From contig JAAYPT010000048.1 in the NCBI GenBank assembly GCA_012519695.1, positions 1 to 64,000 on the forward strand: a DNA stretch of 64,000 nt, written 5' to 3'. Source of the stretch: Clostridiales bacterium (GTDB lineage Bacteria; Bacillota; Clostridia; Lachnospirales; Lachnospiraceae). Positions within the stretch are counted from its first letter, which is position 1, and every line of letters begins with the position of its first letter. Under the pieces are notes generated by a model. It was not told where the DNA came from and ran no database searches. It saw only the letters and a list, made by a program, of their open reading frames with translations. Both the position numbers and the translations under genes were made by a program. Shown in pieces: positions 1-9,149 of the stretch.

Positions 1-1
1 A

Positions 2-1228
2 ATGTACAGTGTGATAGATGGATTGTTCATTGGAAGAGCAACAGGAGATATTGGACTTGCGGCTATCAATATTGCATGGCCCATTACTGCGGTGATTACC
101 GCAACCGGTATTGGAATCGGTGCTGGTGGAAGTGTATTGGTTTCCAATTATCGGGGACAAGGCAAACAGAAAGAAAGCAAAGAGGCGGGAAATCATACGG
201 TTACTTTGTTAATAGTAGTGGGAATGTTAGTAACGATGTTGTTTTTGGTGTGTTATCCCTCTCTTTTAAAAATATTGGGCGCACAAGGCAGGGTATATGA
301 AGAAGCACAAAGATACAGTGGAATCATTGTAGCAGGAAGTGTTCTTCAGGTACTAGGCACAGGACTACTTCCTATTTTACGAAATATGGATATGGCAATT
401 GGAGCCATGATAAGTATGATTACCGGATTGTTTACCAATATCGGAATGGATTATTATCTGTTATTTGAGAAAAATTTAGGGATTCAAGGTGTTGCTTATG
501 GAACAGTAACCGCTCAGGGCGTGGTTGTCTGTATCAGCTTCCTTCTTTTATGTAAGCGGCAAAGGATAAAACCATATTTAGAAAAGAATTTGTTTTATCA
601 CACCGTAAAAACCGGAGTCACCGCTTTTGGAATGTCCCTTGCACCGTCAGTTACATTGATTTTTACCAATTGGCAGTGCTTAAGGTATGGCAGAGAACAG
701 GCGGTAGCATGTTATGCGGTAATCTCTTATATTACATTCCCGGTACAGTATATGCTATCAGGAATTGGTGATGGAACACAGCCGTTGTTGAGTTACTATC
801 ACGGAGCAGATAAGCCAACCGAAGTAAGGCAGATTCAAAAAACAGCGTATGGACTGGCATCAGTAATTGGAGTATCAGCAACGATTGCAACGATTTTATT
901 GGTACCCTATATCGGCAGGTGGTTTGGATTGTCTGGAGAAGCGTTAGGATATTTTGGATGGGGAATGTGTGTGAGTGCAGTAGCATTTTTGCTTATTGGA
1001 TTTGTGAAATTCAATACAGCATATCTAAATGCCACAATGCAGACGAAAAAAGCAATTTTCCTTACCTATATCGAAAGTATAGTGATTGCTCCCGTTCTTT
1101 TATATCTGTTGCCCGCATTTGCAGGAATAAAAGGAGTATGGTTTTCATTTCCGCTTACAGCGGTATGCATGCTTCTTATCTATAGATGGATGATGTTGTT
1201 AGAAAAGCGAAGGAAGGATAAAAAATGA
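2..1228 (+). CDS. MATE family efflux transporter, 5' end outside window
   Basis: Polytopic membrane protein of at least 408 residues with the hydrophobic pattern of MATE (multi antimicrobial extrusion) exporters, which expel drugs or metabolites in exchange for Na+ or H+. The N-terminal text (SVIDGLFIGRATGDIGLAA) fits helix 1-2 of MATE proteins, where a D-x-x-F-I-G segment is common. MATE proteins usually have about 450 residues, so some 30-40 are missing upstream and the first methionine visible here is probably internal. The stop overlaps the start of the next permease gene by four bases (ATGA), so the two are translationally coupled although their functions differ. The substrate cannot be inferred. 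Confidence 0.85.
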   Translation: MYSVIDGLFIGRATGDIGLAAINIAWPITAVITATGIGIGAGGSVLVSNYRGQGKQKESKEAGNHTVTLLIVVGMLVTMLFLVCYPSLLKILGAQGRVYEEAQRYSGIIVAGSVLQVLGTGLLPILRNMDMAIGAMISMITGLFTNIGMDYYLLFEKNLGIQGVAYGTVTAQGVVVCISFLLLCKRQRIKPYLEKNLFYHTVKTGVTAFGMSLAPSVTLIFTNWQCLRYGREQAVACYAVISYITFPVQYMLSGIGDGTQPLLSYYHGADKPTEVRQIQKTAYGLASVIGVSATIATILLVPYIGRWFGLSGEALGYFGWGMCVSAVAFLLIGFVKFNTAYLNATMQTKKAIFLTYIESIVIAPVLLYLLPAFAGIKGVWFSFPLTAVCMLLIYRWMMLLEKRRKDKK

Positions 1229-2106
1229 AAAAGAAACTGACATTAAGAAAAATAGGTAGCGTATGGCTTTTTGTGATACCGGCTTTAATACCCCTCATTG
1301 TATTTTGGATTTATCCCATTTTAAGATCTATTTATATTAGTTTTACGGATTGGGATTATATGTCACCTACCTATCAATTTGTGTTTTTGGATAATTTTAA
1401 GGCATTATTCAAAGATCAACGATTCTACGATGCACTGTGGAATACCGTGGTATTTACCTTAGGAACGTTGATTCCCACCATTGTACTGGGGTTATTATTG
1501 GCATTGCTCTTGCAAAAGTCCTTTAAGGGAAGTGGATTGATTAAATTTATTTTGTTTTCTCCGTGGATTACGCCAACAGTTGCAGTTTCTATTGTATGGA
1601 CATGGATTTATGAACCAAATAATGGAATTGCCAATGCAATTTTGAAATTTTTCGGTTTACCGGGACTTCAGTGGATTAAAAGTTCTCAGACCGCCATGCT
1701 GGCAGTTATTATCGTAACCGTTTGGAAAAGTCTTGGATATGCCATGATATTTTATTTATCAGCGTTGGAAAAGGTACCCAAAGAGTTATACGAGGCAAGT
1801 GGAATGGATGGAGCGAAAAGCTGGCAGAGATTTCGTGATGTGACCATACCATGCATTTCTCCAACCACTTTTTTCTTGATGATTATTACCATGGTAAATT
1901 CCCTCCAGGCATATGACCAGATTCAGATATTGACACAGGGAGGTCCTTCCGGTAGTACCCGAACATTACTTTATATGTATTATCAGCTTGGATTTGAAGA
2001 GTTCAATATGGGACAGGCAACCGCAGTAGCAATTGTATTGATATTGATAACTGTTTTGTTATCGGTAGTGCAGTTCACAGGTTCAAAGAAGTGGGTACAT
2101 TACTAA
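1225..2106 (+). CDS. Sugar/glycerol-phosphate type ABC transporter permease (MalF/UgpA family)
   Basis: Inner-membrane permease of a binding-protein-dependent importer, 293 residues with six predicted membrane helices. The EAA loop that docks the ATPase is visible near residues 190-210 (YEASGMDGAKSWQRFRDVTI), followed by the P-x-x-x-P segment. It overlaps the MATE gene by 4 bp and lies 15 bp before the second permease, so the two form the usual heterodimer. The size and the N-terminal text resemble MalF/UgpA/LacF-type subunits without the extra MalF periplasmic domain. The solute is uncertain; the operon context (PHP hydrolase, HAD phosphatase, UgpC-like ATPase) suggests a phosphorylated or glycerol-derived compound. 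Confidence 0.9.
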   Translation: MKKKLTLRKIGSVWLFVIPALIPLIVFWIYPILRSIYISFTDWDYMSPTYQFVFLDNFKALFKDQRFYDALWNTVVFTLGTLIPTIVLGLLLALLLQKSFKGSGLIKFILFSPWITPTVAVSIVWTWIYEPNNGIANAILKFFGLPGLQWIKSSQTAMLAVIIVTVWKSLGYAMIFYLSALEKVPKELYEASGMDGAKSWQRFRDVTIPCISPTTFFLMIITMVNSLQAYDQIQILTQGGPSGSTRTLLYMYYQLGFEEFNMGQATAVAIVLILITVLLSVVQFTGSKKWVHY

Positions 2107-2121
2107 GGAGGCAAAAGTAAT

Positions 2122-2958
2122 ATGAAAATAAAAACAGGTTTACAAAAAACAGGAAAAGTATGCTTATTGTTTCTATTCAGTATATTTACAGCATTTCCCT
2201 TTGTGTGGATGGTATTAAGTGCCTTAAAAACAAAAGCAGAAATTATGGATGTATCAAAATTTTTTCCGGCAGAGTTTCAATGGAATAATTTTTACGAAGT
2301 TATTTTTCATTCACCCTTGTTAAAGTATGTATGGAATAGTTTGTTTGTATCAGCAATTACACTGGCAATCCAGATTGTAACAGCAGCTATGATTGCCTAT
2401 GCCCTTGTGTTTATGAAGTTTAAGGGAAGAAAGGTGCTATTTGCCATTATCATGGGAACTTATATGCTTCCCACAGCAGCAACCTATATACCAAGTTACA
2501 TTATTTTAGCTGACTGGAATTTGTTAAATACATTTACCGGATTGATTATATCCAATTGTGTCAGCATTTTCGGAATTTTCCTGTTACGTCAGGCATTTAT
2601 GCAGGTGCCTATGGGAGTGATTGAGGCAGCAAGGATTGATGGAGCATCCCGATGGAAAATTTTATGGCAGGTAGTATGTCCAATGACAAAGTCCTCCTTT
2701 ATCACCTTTGGACTTATGAACTTTATTACTTGTTATAACAGTTATATGTGGCCGTCTTTAATTACAGATTCCGATGAGAAACTTTTAGTTTCCCAGGGAC
2801 TACGAAAGTTCTTTATTGAAGGAGGAGCTTATGGAACAGAGTGGCCTCTGGTTATGGCGGGAAGTGCTTTAATTGTATTACCGTTGCTGATTCTTTTTGC
2901 ATTTACCCAGAAGTGGTTTATCAACGGAATCGGCGGAGATACCGGTATGAAGGGGTAA
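2122..2958 (+). CDS. Sugar/glycerol-phosphate type ABC transporter permease (MalG/UgpE family)
   Basis: Second integral membrane subunit of the importer, 278 residues and six membrane helices. The EAA motif is clear around residues 178-200 (EAARIDGASRWKILWQVVCP). The start is preceded by AAGGAGGC at a normal distance. MalG/UgpE/AraQ-type permeases pair with MalF/UgpA-type partners; the two genes are 15 bp apart. The protein ends in the typical KWFINGIGGDTGMKG tail (G-A-V-K-G in many family members), so it is intact. The family assignment is firm, the substrate is not. Confidence 0.9.
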   Translation: MKIKTGLQKTGKVCLLFLFSIFTAFPFVWMVLSALKTKAEIMDVSKFFPAEFQWNNFYEVIFHSPLLKYVWNSLFVSAITLAIQIVTAAMIAYALVFMKFKGRKVLFAIIMGTYMLPTAATYIPSYIILADWNLLNTFTGLIISNCVSIFGIFLLRQAFMQVPMGVIEAARIDGASRWKILWQVVCPMTKSSFITFGLMNFITCYNSYMWPSLITDSDEKLLVSQGLRKFFIEGGAYGTEWPLVMAGSALIVLPLLILFAFTQKWFINGIGGDTGMKG

Positions 2959-3010
2959 GAACCCTTTTATATATAGAAATAGCAAACAGCAAAAATAAGG
3001 AGAGAAAAAC

Positions 3011-4312
3011 ATGAAAAAAAGATTGTTAGCAGCATTGCTTGGAATGACAATGGTTGCAGGATTGCTTACCGGATGTGGAAGCAATGGCGCTAAGGAAACA
3101 ACAAAAACAGCAGATGGAAAGATTCAGATTAACTTTTGGTATTCTGGTGGAAAGACAGCGGTAAATGTATTTCAGGATATCGTAGATGAGTTTAATGCAT
3201 CTCAGGATAAATATGAAGTTAAGACCACCACACAGGCAGATTATACAGAAACATACGAAAAGCTTCAGGCAGGAATTGCCGGAAAGAAAGCACCGGATAT
3301 GGCATTGTTAGATGTGGATAAGTCAAGAAATCTTTCTGAGAAAAATCTGGTAGCAGACATTGGAAAATACATAGAAAAAGATTCTGATTTTCAAAAGGAT
3401 GATTACTTAAGTGTATTCTATGATCAGGGTGTGGATGAAAATGGAAAGGTTTTTGCATTACCGGCATATGGAACCACACAGGTATTGTATTACAACAAGG
3501 CAGCATTTGAACAGGCAGGAATTGATCCAAGCTCTGTGAAAACATGGCAGGATTTAGCAGAAGCAGCAAAAACAATGACAAGTGCAGATGGTTCTTTTGT
3601 AGGATGGGAACCAATGTGGGGAAGTGCCAACCTGGTAGATGCAGCATTGAGTAATGGAGCTTCTCTGTTAAGCGAAGATGGAAAAACAGTAATGATTAAC
3701 TCTGATGAGTGGGTAGAAGTATGGGAGTCCTTCCGTCAGTGGATTCATGATGATAAGATTATGAAAGTTAATTCCGGTGGACAAGGCTGGGAATACTGGT
3801 ATACCACTATCGATGATGTACTTCAAAATAAGGCAGGCGGATATACAGGTTCTTCCGGAGATCAGGCAGACCTTGATTTTAATTTAGTAGCAGCAATGGA
3901 ACAGCCGGGATTTAACAATAATCCTTCTGCACCAACAGCAGATGCATTACAGCTTGTTATGTTAGAAAGCTCCAGTGATGAGACAAAGCAGGGGGTGTAT
4001 GAATTTATGAAGTATTTTACCACACCGGAGAATCAGGCAAAATGGTCAATGGCAACCGGATATGTAGCAGTTCGTCAGTCTACACTGGAAGTAGCAGATT
4101 TTAAAGCATATACCGAGGAAAATCCACAGGCATTGGTACCGATTTCTCAGGCATCCCATGGAACACCTGCATTGACAGACCCAACCGGAGGAAAGATTTT
4201 TGATGCATTAAAGATTGCAGCAGATAAAGTAGAGTTAGAAAATGTACCGGCAAAAGAAGCATTGGATGAAGCACAGAAAACAGCACAGGAAGCATTAGAT
4301 AGTATGCAGTAA
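3011..4312 (+). CDS. Extracellular solute-binding lipoprotein of ABC importer (family 1, UgpB/MalE-like)
   Basis: Substrate-binding protein of 433 residues. A lipoprotein signal peptide is visible: basic start MKKRLL, hydrophobic core, lipobox LLTGC with the lipidated cysteine at residue 22. The mature part begins with the family-1 signature INFWYSGGKT, followed by DEFNASQDKYEV. The start follows AAGGAGAG. It would be anchored on the outer face of the membrane and deliver the solute to the two permeases encoded just upstream. Family-1 binding proteins take oligosaccharides, glycerol-3-phosphate or polyols; sequence alone does not separate these. Confidence 0.92.
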   Translation: MKKRLLAALLGMTMVAGLLTGCGSNGAKETTKTADGKIQINFWYSGGKTAVNVFQDIVDEFNASQDKYEVKTTTQADYTETYEKLQAGIAGKKAPDMALLDVDKSRNLSEKNLVADIGKYIEKDSDFQKDDYLSVFYDQGVDENGKVFALPAYGTTQVLYYNKAAFEQAGIDPSSVKTWQDLAEAAKTMTSADGSFVGWEPMWGSANLVDAALSNGASLLSEDGKTVMINSDEWVEVWESFRQWIHDDKIMKVNSGGQGWEYWYTTIDDVLQNKAGGYTGSSGDQADLDFNLVAAMEQPGFNNNPSAPTADALQLVMLESSSDETKQGVYEFMKYFTTPENQAKWSMATGYVAVRQSTLEVADFKAYTEENPQALVPISQASHGTPALTDPTGGKIFDALKIAADKVELENVPAKEALDEAQKTAQEALDSMQ

Positions 4313-4320
4313 GCAAAATT

Positions 4321-5820
4321 ATGAGAGAAAATATTAATTTTACAATTAGCCGTGAGGCAGACAATTTTCATAAGGAATCCTTTGGGGTTCCTTATGAATT
4401 AGAAACATTATATTTAGAAATCAAAATGCCGGAAGAATGTCGCTATATGGGATTTGTAATCTTGTGGGACGAAACAGGTGCCATACGTTTGCAAAAGTTA
4501 TTAGGATATGGAGAACAGAAATTAGCTATAGGTATCGATGGAGAACATACTACCATTGGTGGCGTACCGGGAAAAGTTTCCAAGGGAGAATGGAAACTTG
4601 GAATTGGCATTTTTACAGAATATGTACAACAACGCCTTGGAGATAAAACAGAGGTGTTAGAGGTGGTACTTACAGACAAGGAAATTCCAATACCGGACCC
4701 TATCGGAACACAGGTATGGGTAGAAGAAGGAAGTCCAAAGATGTCTTTTGAAAACTATAACTGGAAAGAAAAGTATCAGAAAGAAGCGCGCTGGTATAAG
4801 GGAGATTTTCATACCCATACACGATTATCCGATGGAAAAGAAACCACGGTACATGCCATGGAAAAGGCAAAAAAAATGGAAATGGATTTTTATGTACCAA
4901 CGGAGCATAACCTGATACATACAGGATGGTGTGATACCGATATTTGTGTGCTGCCGGGAATTGAAATTACCACGGACAGGGGACATTTTAACTTGTTTGG
5001 AATTACCGAGATGCCGGAACATGTATTAGATATTGTAAGAACCAATGGAACTCCTCAGATGGAACAATATGTAGAAGCAACCATGAAAGAAGCAAAGAAA
5101 AAGAATTGGATTGTCAGCTTGAATCATCCATTTCTTACCATATGGAAATGGCAGTATGGAAAGACAAGTCTGGAAGATTTTCAGTGTGTGGAAATTATCA
5201 ATGATCCTACCTATCAGGATGCACCACCTTCCAATGATGAGGCAATTCGTTTTTTAGATGCCCTTTGGATGGATGGACATAAAATCTGGGGTGTAGGGGG
5301 AAGCGACTCCCATAACTTAGAAGAAGAACGGTACGAAGGAGCAAGCCTTCCATCTATTCCGGGAGATCCTGCTACCTATGTATTTTGTGAAGGATTATCG
5401 CCGGAAAGCCTTATGGAACAAGTGAGAAAAGGACACATATGTGTCACAAGATATTGCCAAGTGAAACCGGAAATTTATGCAGAAGGAAAAGAGTATCTTC
5501 CGGGAGATGAAATCAAAACGGACAAGGAAAAAACAGTTCTTACTTATGAAGCCCAGTTGCTGGGAATATCGGAAGAGCCAACGGTGTTTATCGTAAAAAA
5601 CGGAGAAAAACAACAGATAGAAGTACAGGAAAGTTCCACCGGAAATTACCATATAAAAGCAGAAATTGAAATGGACAGTAGTATCTGGAACTGGGTGCGG
5701 CTGGAGGTAAGAGGAAAGCAGGGAGAATTTTTAGCATATACAAATCCGGTATGGTCAGGAAGCATGCGTTCTAATTACAGCAGAGTAGAAGAAATATGGA
5801 AGGCAATGGGAGAACACTGA
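4321..5820 (+). CDS. PHP-domain metallohydrolase, CehA/McbA-like
   Basis: A 499-residue protein with an N-terminal beta-rich region (about 1-155) and a PHP (polymerase and histidinol phosphatase) domain. The PHP domain starts at about residue 160 with YKGDFHTHTRLSDG, whose H-x-H binds metal. Further likely ligands are PTEHN, SLNHPF and GGSDSHN. A C-terminal beta domain follows. CehA/McbA-type PHP proteins are metal-dependent esterases or phosphoesterases. No signal peptide is seen, so it should act in the cytoplasm. It starts 9 bp after the binding-protein gene and ends 1 bp before the HAD gene, so it belongs to the importer operon. I infer that it hydrolyses the imported solute, for example a phosphodiester. 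Confidence 0.8.
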   Translation: MRENINFTISREADNFHKESFGVPYELETLYLEIKMPEECRYMGFVILWDETGAIRLQKLLGYGEQKLAIGIDGEHTTIGGVPGKVSKGEWKLGIGIFTEYVQQRLGDKTEVLEVVLTDKEIPIPDPIGTQVWVEEGSPKMSFENYNWKEKYQKEARWYKGDFHTHTRLSDGKETTVHAMEKAKKMEMDFYVPTEHNLIHTGWCDTDICVLPGIEITTDRGHFNLFGITEMPEHVLDIVRTNGTPQMEQYVEATMKEAKKKNWIVSLNHPFLTIWKWQYGKTSLEDFQCVEIINDPTYQDAPPSNDEAIRFLDALWMDGHKIWGVGGSDSHNLEEERYEGASLPSIPGDPATYVFCEGLSPESLMEQVRKGHICVTRYCQVKPEIYAEGKEYLPGDEIKTDKEKTVLTYEAQLLGISEEPTVFIVKNGEKQQIEVQESSTGNYHIKAEIEMDSSIWNWVRLEVRGKQGEFLAYTNPVWSGSMRSNYSRVEEIWKAMGEH

Positions 5821-5821
5821 C

Positions 5822-6550
5822 ATGATAAAAGGAATATTATTTGATAAAGATGGAACACTGGTGGATTTTTTTTCCCTTTGGCTTCAGGCGGCAACCGCAG
5901 TTGTTCCGGTATTTTTAAGAAAAAACGGAATGGAAGATTCCAAAGAGATGGTGGAACACCTGCTTCAGACGATGGGAGTGAATCAGGGAGAAGTTGACCC
6001 GAAAGGGGCATTAGCTTACAAATCCTACGGAGAAATTGCAGAGGATATTTGCGGTGCCCTTGCAAAAAGGGGAATTGAAGTTTCGGTTCCTCTGGCAAGA
6101 AAGCAGTTAGAAGAACTTTTTAATGAAAATGTCACCAGTCAGAGTACAAAGTTTCAGTTGTTTACAGATATGAATGTACTTATGGAAAATTTAAAATCCA
6201 GAAAAATTGTGATAGGACTTGCGACGGCGGATACAGAGCTTTCTGCCGAAAGTTGTCTGGATTCCATAGGAGTGAAACACTTTTTTGATTATATCGGTGC
6301 AGATGATGGCAGAAGAAAACCAAAACCGGATAAGGAAATGTTTTTGGAATTTGCAGAACAATTTTCTTTGTTACCGGAAGAAATTGCAGTAGTGGGTGAC
6401 ACTTATAATGATATGATGTTTGCCAAGAAAAATGGTGGAGTTGCCATAGGAGTTTTAAGTGGCGTGAGTGAAAAGAAAGATTTTGAAGATAAAGCAGATT
6501 ATGTGATTAATTCTATTCATGAGTTACCGGAATTATTGGATAGAATTTGA
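5822..6550 (+). CDS. HAD superfamily phosphatase, Gph/PGMB-like
   Basis: Cytoplasmic HAD-family hydrolase of 242 residues. Motif I is GILFDKDGTLVDF near the N-terminus (nucleophile Asp followed by D+2; the first x is Lys instead of the common Met or Leu). Motif II is near GLATAD, motif III Lys near RRKPKPDKEMF, and motif IV is VVGDTYNDMMFA. A helical cap of type C1 is present. These enzymes dephosphorylate small phosphate esters such as phosphoglycolate or sugar phosphates. The gene is between the PHP hydrolase and the ATPase of the same operon, which suggests sequential breakdown of an imported phosphorylated substrate. Confidence 0.87.
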   Translation: MIKGILFDKDGTLVDFFSLWLQAATAVVPVFLRKNGMEDSKEMVEHLLQTMGVNQGEVDPKGALAYKSYGEIAEDICGALAKRGIEVSVPLARKQLEELFNENVTSQSTKFQLFTDMNVLMENLKSRKIVIGLATADTELSAESCLDSIGVKHFFDYIGADDGRRKPKPDKEMFLEFAEQFSLLPEEIAVVGDTYNDMMFAKKNGGVAIGVLSGVSEKKDFEDKADYVINSIHELPELLDRI

Positions 6551-6567
6551 TTTAAGGAGGAAATACT

Positions 6568-7653
6568 GTGGCAGAGATTCAGTTAAAACATATGTACAAA
6601 ACATTTGAAGATGGAGTAATGGCAATAAAGGATTTTGATTTGGATATCAAAGACAAGGAATTTGTTATCTTTGTAGGACCTTCCGGGTGTGGAAAGTCTA
6701 CCACTTTGCGAATGATTGCAGGATTGGAAAGTATTTCGGATGGAGAACTTCTGATAGATGGAAAGCGGATGAATGAGACACCTTCCTGTGATCGTGATAT
6801 GGCAATGGTATTTCAAAATTACGCGCTCTATCCACATATGTCAGTATATGATAATATTGCTTACAGTATGAAATTGAAAAAAGTTCCAAAGGCAGAGATT
6901 CGTAAAAAAGTAGAAGAGGTAGCAGAAAAGTTAGGCTTAGAGCAGGTATTAGACAGAAAGCCGAAAGAACTTTCCGGTGGACAGAAGCAACGTGTAGCAA
7001 TGGGACGTGCCATGGTGCGAAAAACAAAAGTATTTTTAATGGATGAACCATTATCCAATCTGGATGCAAAATTGAGAAATCAAATGCGCGGAGAAATTTC
7101 AAAACTTTATCAGGAGCTGGACAGTACCTTTATCTATGTGACACATGATCAGGTGGAAGCTATGACACTTGGAACCAAAATCGTAGTGTTAAAAGATGGG
7201 GAGATTCAGCAGGTAGCAACACCGAAGGAACTTTATGACCATCCGGCGAATCTGTTTGTGGCAGGATTTATAGGAACACCGCCTATGAATATTTTTGAAA
7301 GTGTCTGCGAACCGGTAAATGGGGTATTGCATATTCGAATAGGAGATGCATTGTTGCCATTCAAGGAAGAAACAGCAGAAAGACTCAGAAAAAAAGACTA
7401 TATCAATCAAAATATTATGGTAGGGGTTCGTTCCGAAGATATTTTACTGACACCCAAGGGAGAATTAGAAGGTATCGTGGAAGTATATGAGATGCTGGGA
7501 GATTATGTATACTTGTATCTCACATACGCCGGACAGAAAATATCAGTAAGAGTGCCTTCTGATACTACTGTCCGAAGAGGAGATACGATTCGATTCACAT
7601 TTGATATGGAAAAGATACACCTTTTTGATAAATTACGAGAAAAAAGAATCTAG
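6568..7653 (+). CDS. ABC importer ATPase, UgpC/MsmK/MalK family
   Basis: ATP-binding subunit of 361 residues energising the importer encoded upstream. Walker A GPSGCGKST, Q-loop FQNYALYPHM, signature LSGGQKQRVAMGRAM, Walker B FLMDEPLSNLD and H-loop YVTHDQVEAM are all intact. A C-terminal TOBE/OB regulatory region follows from about residue 235. The start codon is GTG at 6568, chosen because TTTAAGGAGG precedes it at ideal spacing. UgpC/MsmK-type ATPases often serve several carbohydrate importers. The stop overlaps by 3 bp the stop of the opposite-strand DMT gene, so the operon ends tail to tail without a separate terminator. Confidence 0.93.
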   Translation: MAEIQLKHMYKTFEDGVMAIKDFDLDIKDKEFVIFVGPSGCGKSTTLRMIAGLESISDGELLIDGKRMNETPSCDRDMAMVFQNYALYPHMSVYDNIAYSMKLKKVPKAEIRKKVEEVAEKLGLEQVLDRKPKELSGGQKQRVAMGRAMVRKTKVFLMDEPLSNLDAKLRNQMRGEISKLYQELDSTFIYVTHDQVEAMTLGTKIVVLKDGEIQQVATPKELYDHPANLFVAGFIGTPPMNIFESVCEPVNGVLHIRIGDALLPFKEETAERLRKKDYINQNIMVGVRSEDILLTPKGELEGIVEVYEMLGDYVYLYLTYAGQKISVRVPSDTTVRRGDTIRFTFDMEKIHLFDKLREKRI

Positions 7654-8516
7654 TTTACCCTTTCATTTTTACGGCGTATCAAAAACATACTAAGGGATGC
7701 GGCGAAAATAATAAGATAACCGGTAATGCTAATCCAATCCGGAAATTCACCTAAGAACAAAATGCCCCAAAGGGAAGAAAAAATAATCTGTGTATAGTCA
7801 TAGACAGAGATTTCCTTTGCAGGTGCGTGGGAGTAAGCTGCTGTGATAGAAAATTGTCCGCCGGAAGCTGCCAGTCCTGCTAACAGTAAACAACCAAGCT
7901 GCCAGGGTTTCATCGGTGTGTAATGGAATATACAGTAAGGAAGTGCGGCAAGGCAGGAAAAAGTGGAGAAGAAGAACACGATAAAAGGTCCCTTTACACC
8001 ACGCCCACTTAAAATGCGCACCATAGTATAGGCGATACCTGCACCTAATCCGCCCAGAAGCCCGATAAAGGCAGGAAAAGTTACAAGACTGTCAAATCCG
8101 GGACGCAAGATAAAGAGCGTTCCTATAAAAGCAACGATGACACACATAATCTGATAAAAAGCAGCTCGTTCTTTTAATAAGAAATAAGAAAAAATAATGG
8201 CAAAAAACGGAGACAACTTATTTAACATATTGGCATCAGACAAAGCCAGATGGTCGATCGCATAAAAATTACAAAAAATACCCAGTGTACCAAAACCGGC
8301 TCGTAAAAGCAGATAAATGGTATTACCCTTTCCGGCACGGAAGGGGATTTTTTCTTTTCGTAAAATAATTGCAGCAAAGGCAAGTGCCACCAGGTTACGG
8401 AAAAAACTTTTCTGTATTGCAGGAATATCTCCCGATAAGCGTACAAATAAACTCATCAGAGAAAAGCATAATGCTGCAAGAATAATGTATAAAATACCTT
8501 TATTTCGTTCAGACAT
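7650..8516 (-). CDS. DMT superfamily transporter with two EamA domains
   Basis: Integral membrane protein of 288 residues with ten predicted helices in two EamA repeats. The first half carries the SDANMLNKLSPFFAIIFSY region and the second the YDYTQIIFSSLWGILFLGE region, both typical of drug/metabolite exporters. I chose the ATG at 8516 (MSERNKG) because GAGG lies 8-11 bases upstream; longer starts to 8564 have no ribosome site. The gene is transcribed toward the importer operon and overlaps its last bases. The substrate is unknown; family members move amino acids, nucleosides or other metabolites. Confidence 0.88.
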   Translation of the reverse strand: MSERNKGILYIILAALCFSLMSLFVRLSGDIPAIQKSFFRNLVALAFAAIILRKEKIPFRAGKGNTIYLLLRAGFGTLGIFCNFYAIDHLALSDANMLNKLSPFFAIIFSYFLLKERAAFYQIMCVIVAFIGTLFILRPGFDSLVTFPAFIGLLGGLGAGIAYTMVRILSGRGVKGPFIVFFFSTFSCLAALPYCIFHYTPMKPWQLGCLLLAGLAASGGQFSITAAYSHAPAKEISVYDYTQIIFSSLWGILFLGEFPDWISITGYLIIFAASLSMFLIRRKNERVN

Positions 8517-8545
8517 AATCATACCTCGTTTCCTTAATAATTGTA

Positions 8546-8563
8546 TGCAGTGATTTGACTGCA
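8546..8563. promoter_or_regulatory. Inverted repeat in the divergent region between DMT transporter and sulfur operon
   Basis: TGCAGT-N6-ACTGCA, a perfect 6-bp inverted repeat, lies between the two divergent genes just upstream of the DMT start. It may be an operator for the DMT gene. A plus-strand TTGACT/TATAAT pair overlaps it (8555-8581), but its spacer of 15 bp is short. Confidence 0.35.
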
Positions 8564-8626
8564 CACCTAATCAATTATAATCTAACAGAACTTGCAAATC
8601 AATCATACATTTTTTTGAAAAAAGTG

Positions 8627-8654
8627 TTGACAAAAGATGCTGTTTGCGTATAAT
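8627..8654 (+). promoter_or_regulatory. Promoter of the sulfur assimilation operon
   Basis: Consensus sigma-A promoter: TTGACA at 8627-8632, 16-bp spacer, TATAAT at 8649-8654. It is the only strong promoter seen ahead of the cymR-like gene, and the following 17 genes are closely spaced on the same strand, so it probably drives the whole operon. Confidence 0.8.
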
Positions 8655-8665
8655 AGCATATATAA

Positions 8666-8682
8666 CCTACGGATAAAGTAGG
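8666..8682 (+). promoter_or_regulatory. Candidate operator for the Rrf2/CymR-like regulator
   Basis: CCTAC-N7-GTAGG inverted repeat placed at about the start of transcription, 12 bp after the -10 box. A repressor bound here would block the promoter. Rrf2-family proteins such as CymR bind imperfect palindromes over their target promoters, and the first gene downstream encodes one, so autoregulation is the simplest reading. This is inference from position. Confidence 0.45.
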
Positions 8683-8712
8683 AAATAAAAAACCGGAGGT
8701 GATAGGGCGCAA

Positions 8713-9117
8713 ATGAAAATATCGATGAAAGGAAAGTACGCAGTAAGGCTGATGCTGGACTTGGCAGAACATGATTTTGGTGAACCGGTAAGCCTGAAGG
8801 ATATAGCAGTGCGACAGGAAATTTCAGAAAAATACTTAGAGCAGGTTGTGTCCTTGTTAAATAAAGCGGGTTTGGTACGCAGTATCCGAGGACCCCAGGG
8901 AGGTTATCGATTAGTGCGAAAACCATATGATTATAAGGTTGGCGAGATTTTGCGAATGACGGAAAGTTGTTTTGCCAAGGACGGAGACGGAGAGGAAGAT
9001 GCAAGCATGATTTTGTGGAATCGTATCGATGATGCGGTAAGCAGTGTAATAGATACGGTAACGCTAGAGGATTTGCTTACCTGGCAGAATGAAAATGCAT
9101 ATAATTATTCAATATAA
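8713..9117 (+). CDS. cymR: Rrf2 family transcriptional regulator, CymR-like
   Basis: DNA-binding protein of 134 residues with the Rrf2 winged-helix N-terminus: [18 protein letters not shown], recognition region [18 protein letters not shown] and wing RGPQGGYRL. Only one cysteine (about residue 82) occurs in the region where IscR and NsrR carry three cluster ligands, so an Fe-S cluster is unlikely and the protein resembles CymR, the cysteine-metabolism repressor of Bacillus and Staphylococcus. In those bacteria CymR acts as a complex with CysK and responds to O-acetylserine. Here cysK follows 32 bp downstream, which supports the same logic. The symbol is by similarity and context. Confidence 0.75.
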   Translation: MKISMKGKYAVRLMLDLAEHDFGEPVSLKDIAVRQEISEKYLEQVVSLLNKAGLVRSIRGPQGGYRLVRKPYDYKVGEILRMTESCFAKDGDGEEDASMILWNRIDDAVSSVIDTVTLEDLLTWQNENAYNYSI

Positions 9118-9149
9118 GGAATGAGAAGAATATAGAAAGGAAGACAGTG

